Assembly (NCBI GenBank): GCA_002786165.1
Contig: PEQK01000010.1
Location: 1-64,000 of the forward strand
Direction: 5' to 3'
DNA length: 64,000 bases
Source: Legionella sp.
GTDB taxonomy: Bacteria > Pseudomonadota > Gammaproteobacteria > Legionellales > Legionellaceae
The translations under genes were made by a program, and so were the position numbers. Of the stretch, positions 63,735-64,000 are shown one piece after another (the stretch's first letter is position 1; every line of letters begins with the position of its first letter). The notes beneath the pieces are model-generated. The model was given only the letters and a program-made list of their open reading frames with translations. It was not told where the DNA came from and ran no database searches.

Positions 63735-63737
63735 TAT

Positions 63738-64000
63738 TTATCTCATTCTAAATCTATTTTCATTATCCTCATCATTGTTTTCATCCTCGTTATGAGAATC
63801 AGCTGCAGAGTTTTTAGAAAGCGATTGTTCGGTAGATTCAGGAGGTGTTAATTTTATCCGATTAGGGAGTCCCGCAATAATGGCCTCTATAGAAGGAGGG
63901 GTATCTGATTTGCTATTTTGTTGTGCACTAAAGACCTCGTTGTCTAGACCCTCAGAAAAATTAGCCACAAACCCATCAAAGGCTGTTTGAGCTTTTTTAT
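63738..64000 (-). CDS. 3' end of a protein with acidic, low-complexity tail, cut by the window edge
   Basis: The minus-strand frame is open from the window edge to a TAA at 63738-63740 (87 codons). A GTG at 63968 is in frame, but the codons before it (KKAQTAFDGF) read on without a stop, so the real start is probably outside. The last 30 residues are rich in Ser, Asn, Asp and Glu (NEDENNDEDNEN), then end with RFRMR. No family is recognised. It faces the GHMP kinase gene with three bases between stop codons. Confidence 0.5.
   Translation of the reverse strand, partial: KKAQTAFDGFVANFSEGLDNEVFSAQQNSKSDTPPSIEAIIAGLPNRIKLTPPESTEQSLSKNSAADSHNEDENNDEDNENRFRMR

Overview
The window reads as a chromosomal segment of a gammaproteobacterium, most likely from Legionellales (Coxiella/Legionella/Berkiella-like). 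This is an inference from three things: a mevalonate-pathway gene run (type 2 IPP isomerase, class II HMG-CoA reductase, GHMP kinase) in a genome whose accBC, prmA, hemW, mdh and mla genes are gammaproteobacterial in type; an F-box-like protein; and moderately AT-rich DNA. No rRNA, tRNA, CRISPR array or intact insertion sequence was seen.

About three quarters of the window (1-49.5 kb) is a very large surface-polysaccharide (O-antigen type) locus built of strand-switching blocks. Block A (0.1-14.6 kb, +): rfbBDAC for dTDP-L-rhamnose, a Wzm/Wzt ABC exporter, a GT61 glycosyltransferase, a methyltransferase, a cytosolic beta-propeller glycosidase-like protein, an ATP-grasp ligase, an acetolactate-synthase-like ThDP enzyme, a HAD phosphatase, a FemAB/GNAT-like transferase, and FdtA/FdtB-type genes for a dTDP-3-amino-3,6-dideoxyhexose. 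Block B (14.7-33.7 kb, -): an SDR, several glycosyltransferases, a Wzx-like flippase, GtrB/GtrA, an HpcH/HpaI aldolase, a NeuD/PglD-like acyltransferase, a 3-hydroxyacyl-CoA dehydrogenase, three large polytopic (GT-C-like) membrane proteins and a methyltransferase. Block C (34-38.4 kb): a VioA-like aminotransferase (+), a GtrB-like transferase (-) and a second, diverged rfbB-rfbA pair (+). Block D (38.6-49.5 kb, -): pgi, then ddhA/ddhB/ddhC-type genes (CDP-glucose to a CDP-3,6-dideoxy-4-ketohexose), an SDR, a YerE-like ThDP enzyme, an interposed AAA/DUF4143 ATPase with a twin palindrome, a second SDR and a dehydroquinate-synthase-like sugar cyclase.

The right end (49.8-64 kb) is housekeeping: accB-accC-prmA, an F-box-like protein preceded by a 20-bp palindrome, mdh, hemW, a small unknown protein, an mla/MCE lipid-transport operon with a STAS-MlaE fusion, and the mevalonate genes. 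A short GC-rich dispersed repeat recurs between these genes and was not seen in the polysaccharide locus.

Together the sugar genes predict dTDP-rhamnose, a 3-amino sugar, a 4-amino sugar and a branched CDP-deoxysugar. The least familiar parts are (1) the CDP-sugar operon, which pairs a YerE-like C-C ligase with a DHQS-like cyclase and a dehydratase that lacks the E1 iron-sulfur cysteines, and (2) the 7.7-14.6 kb run combining ATP-grasp, ThDP, HAD and FemAB enzymes with FdtAB. Both look like routes to unusual sugars or sugar substituents. All functions are read from recognisable motifs without database searches.
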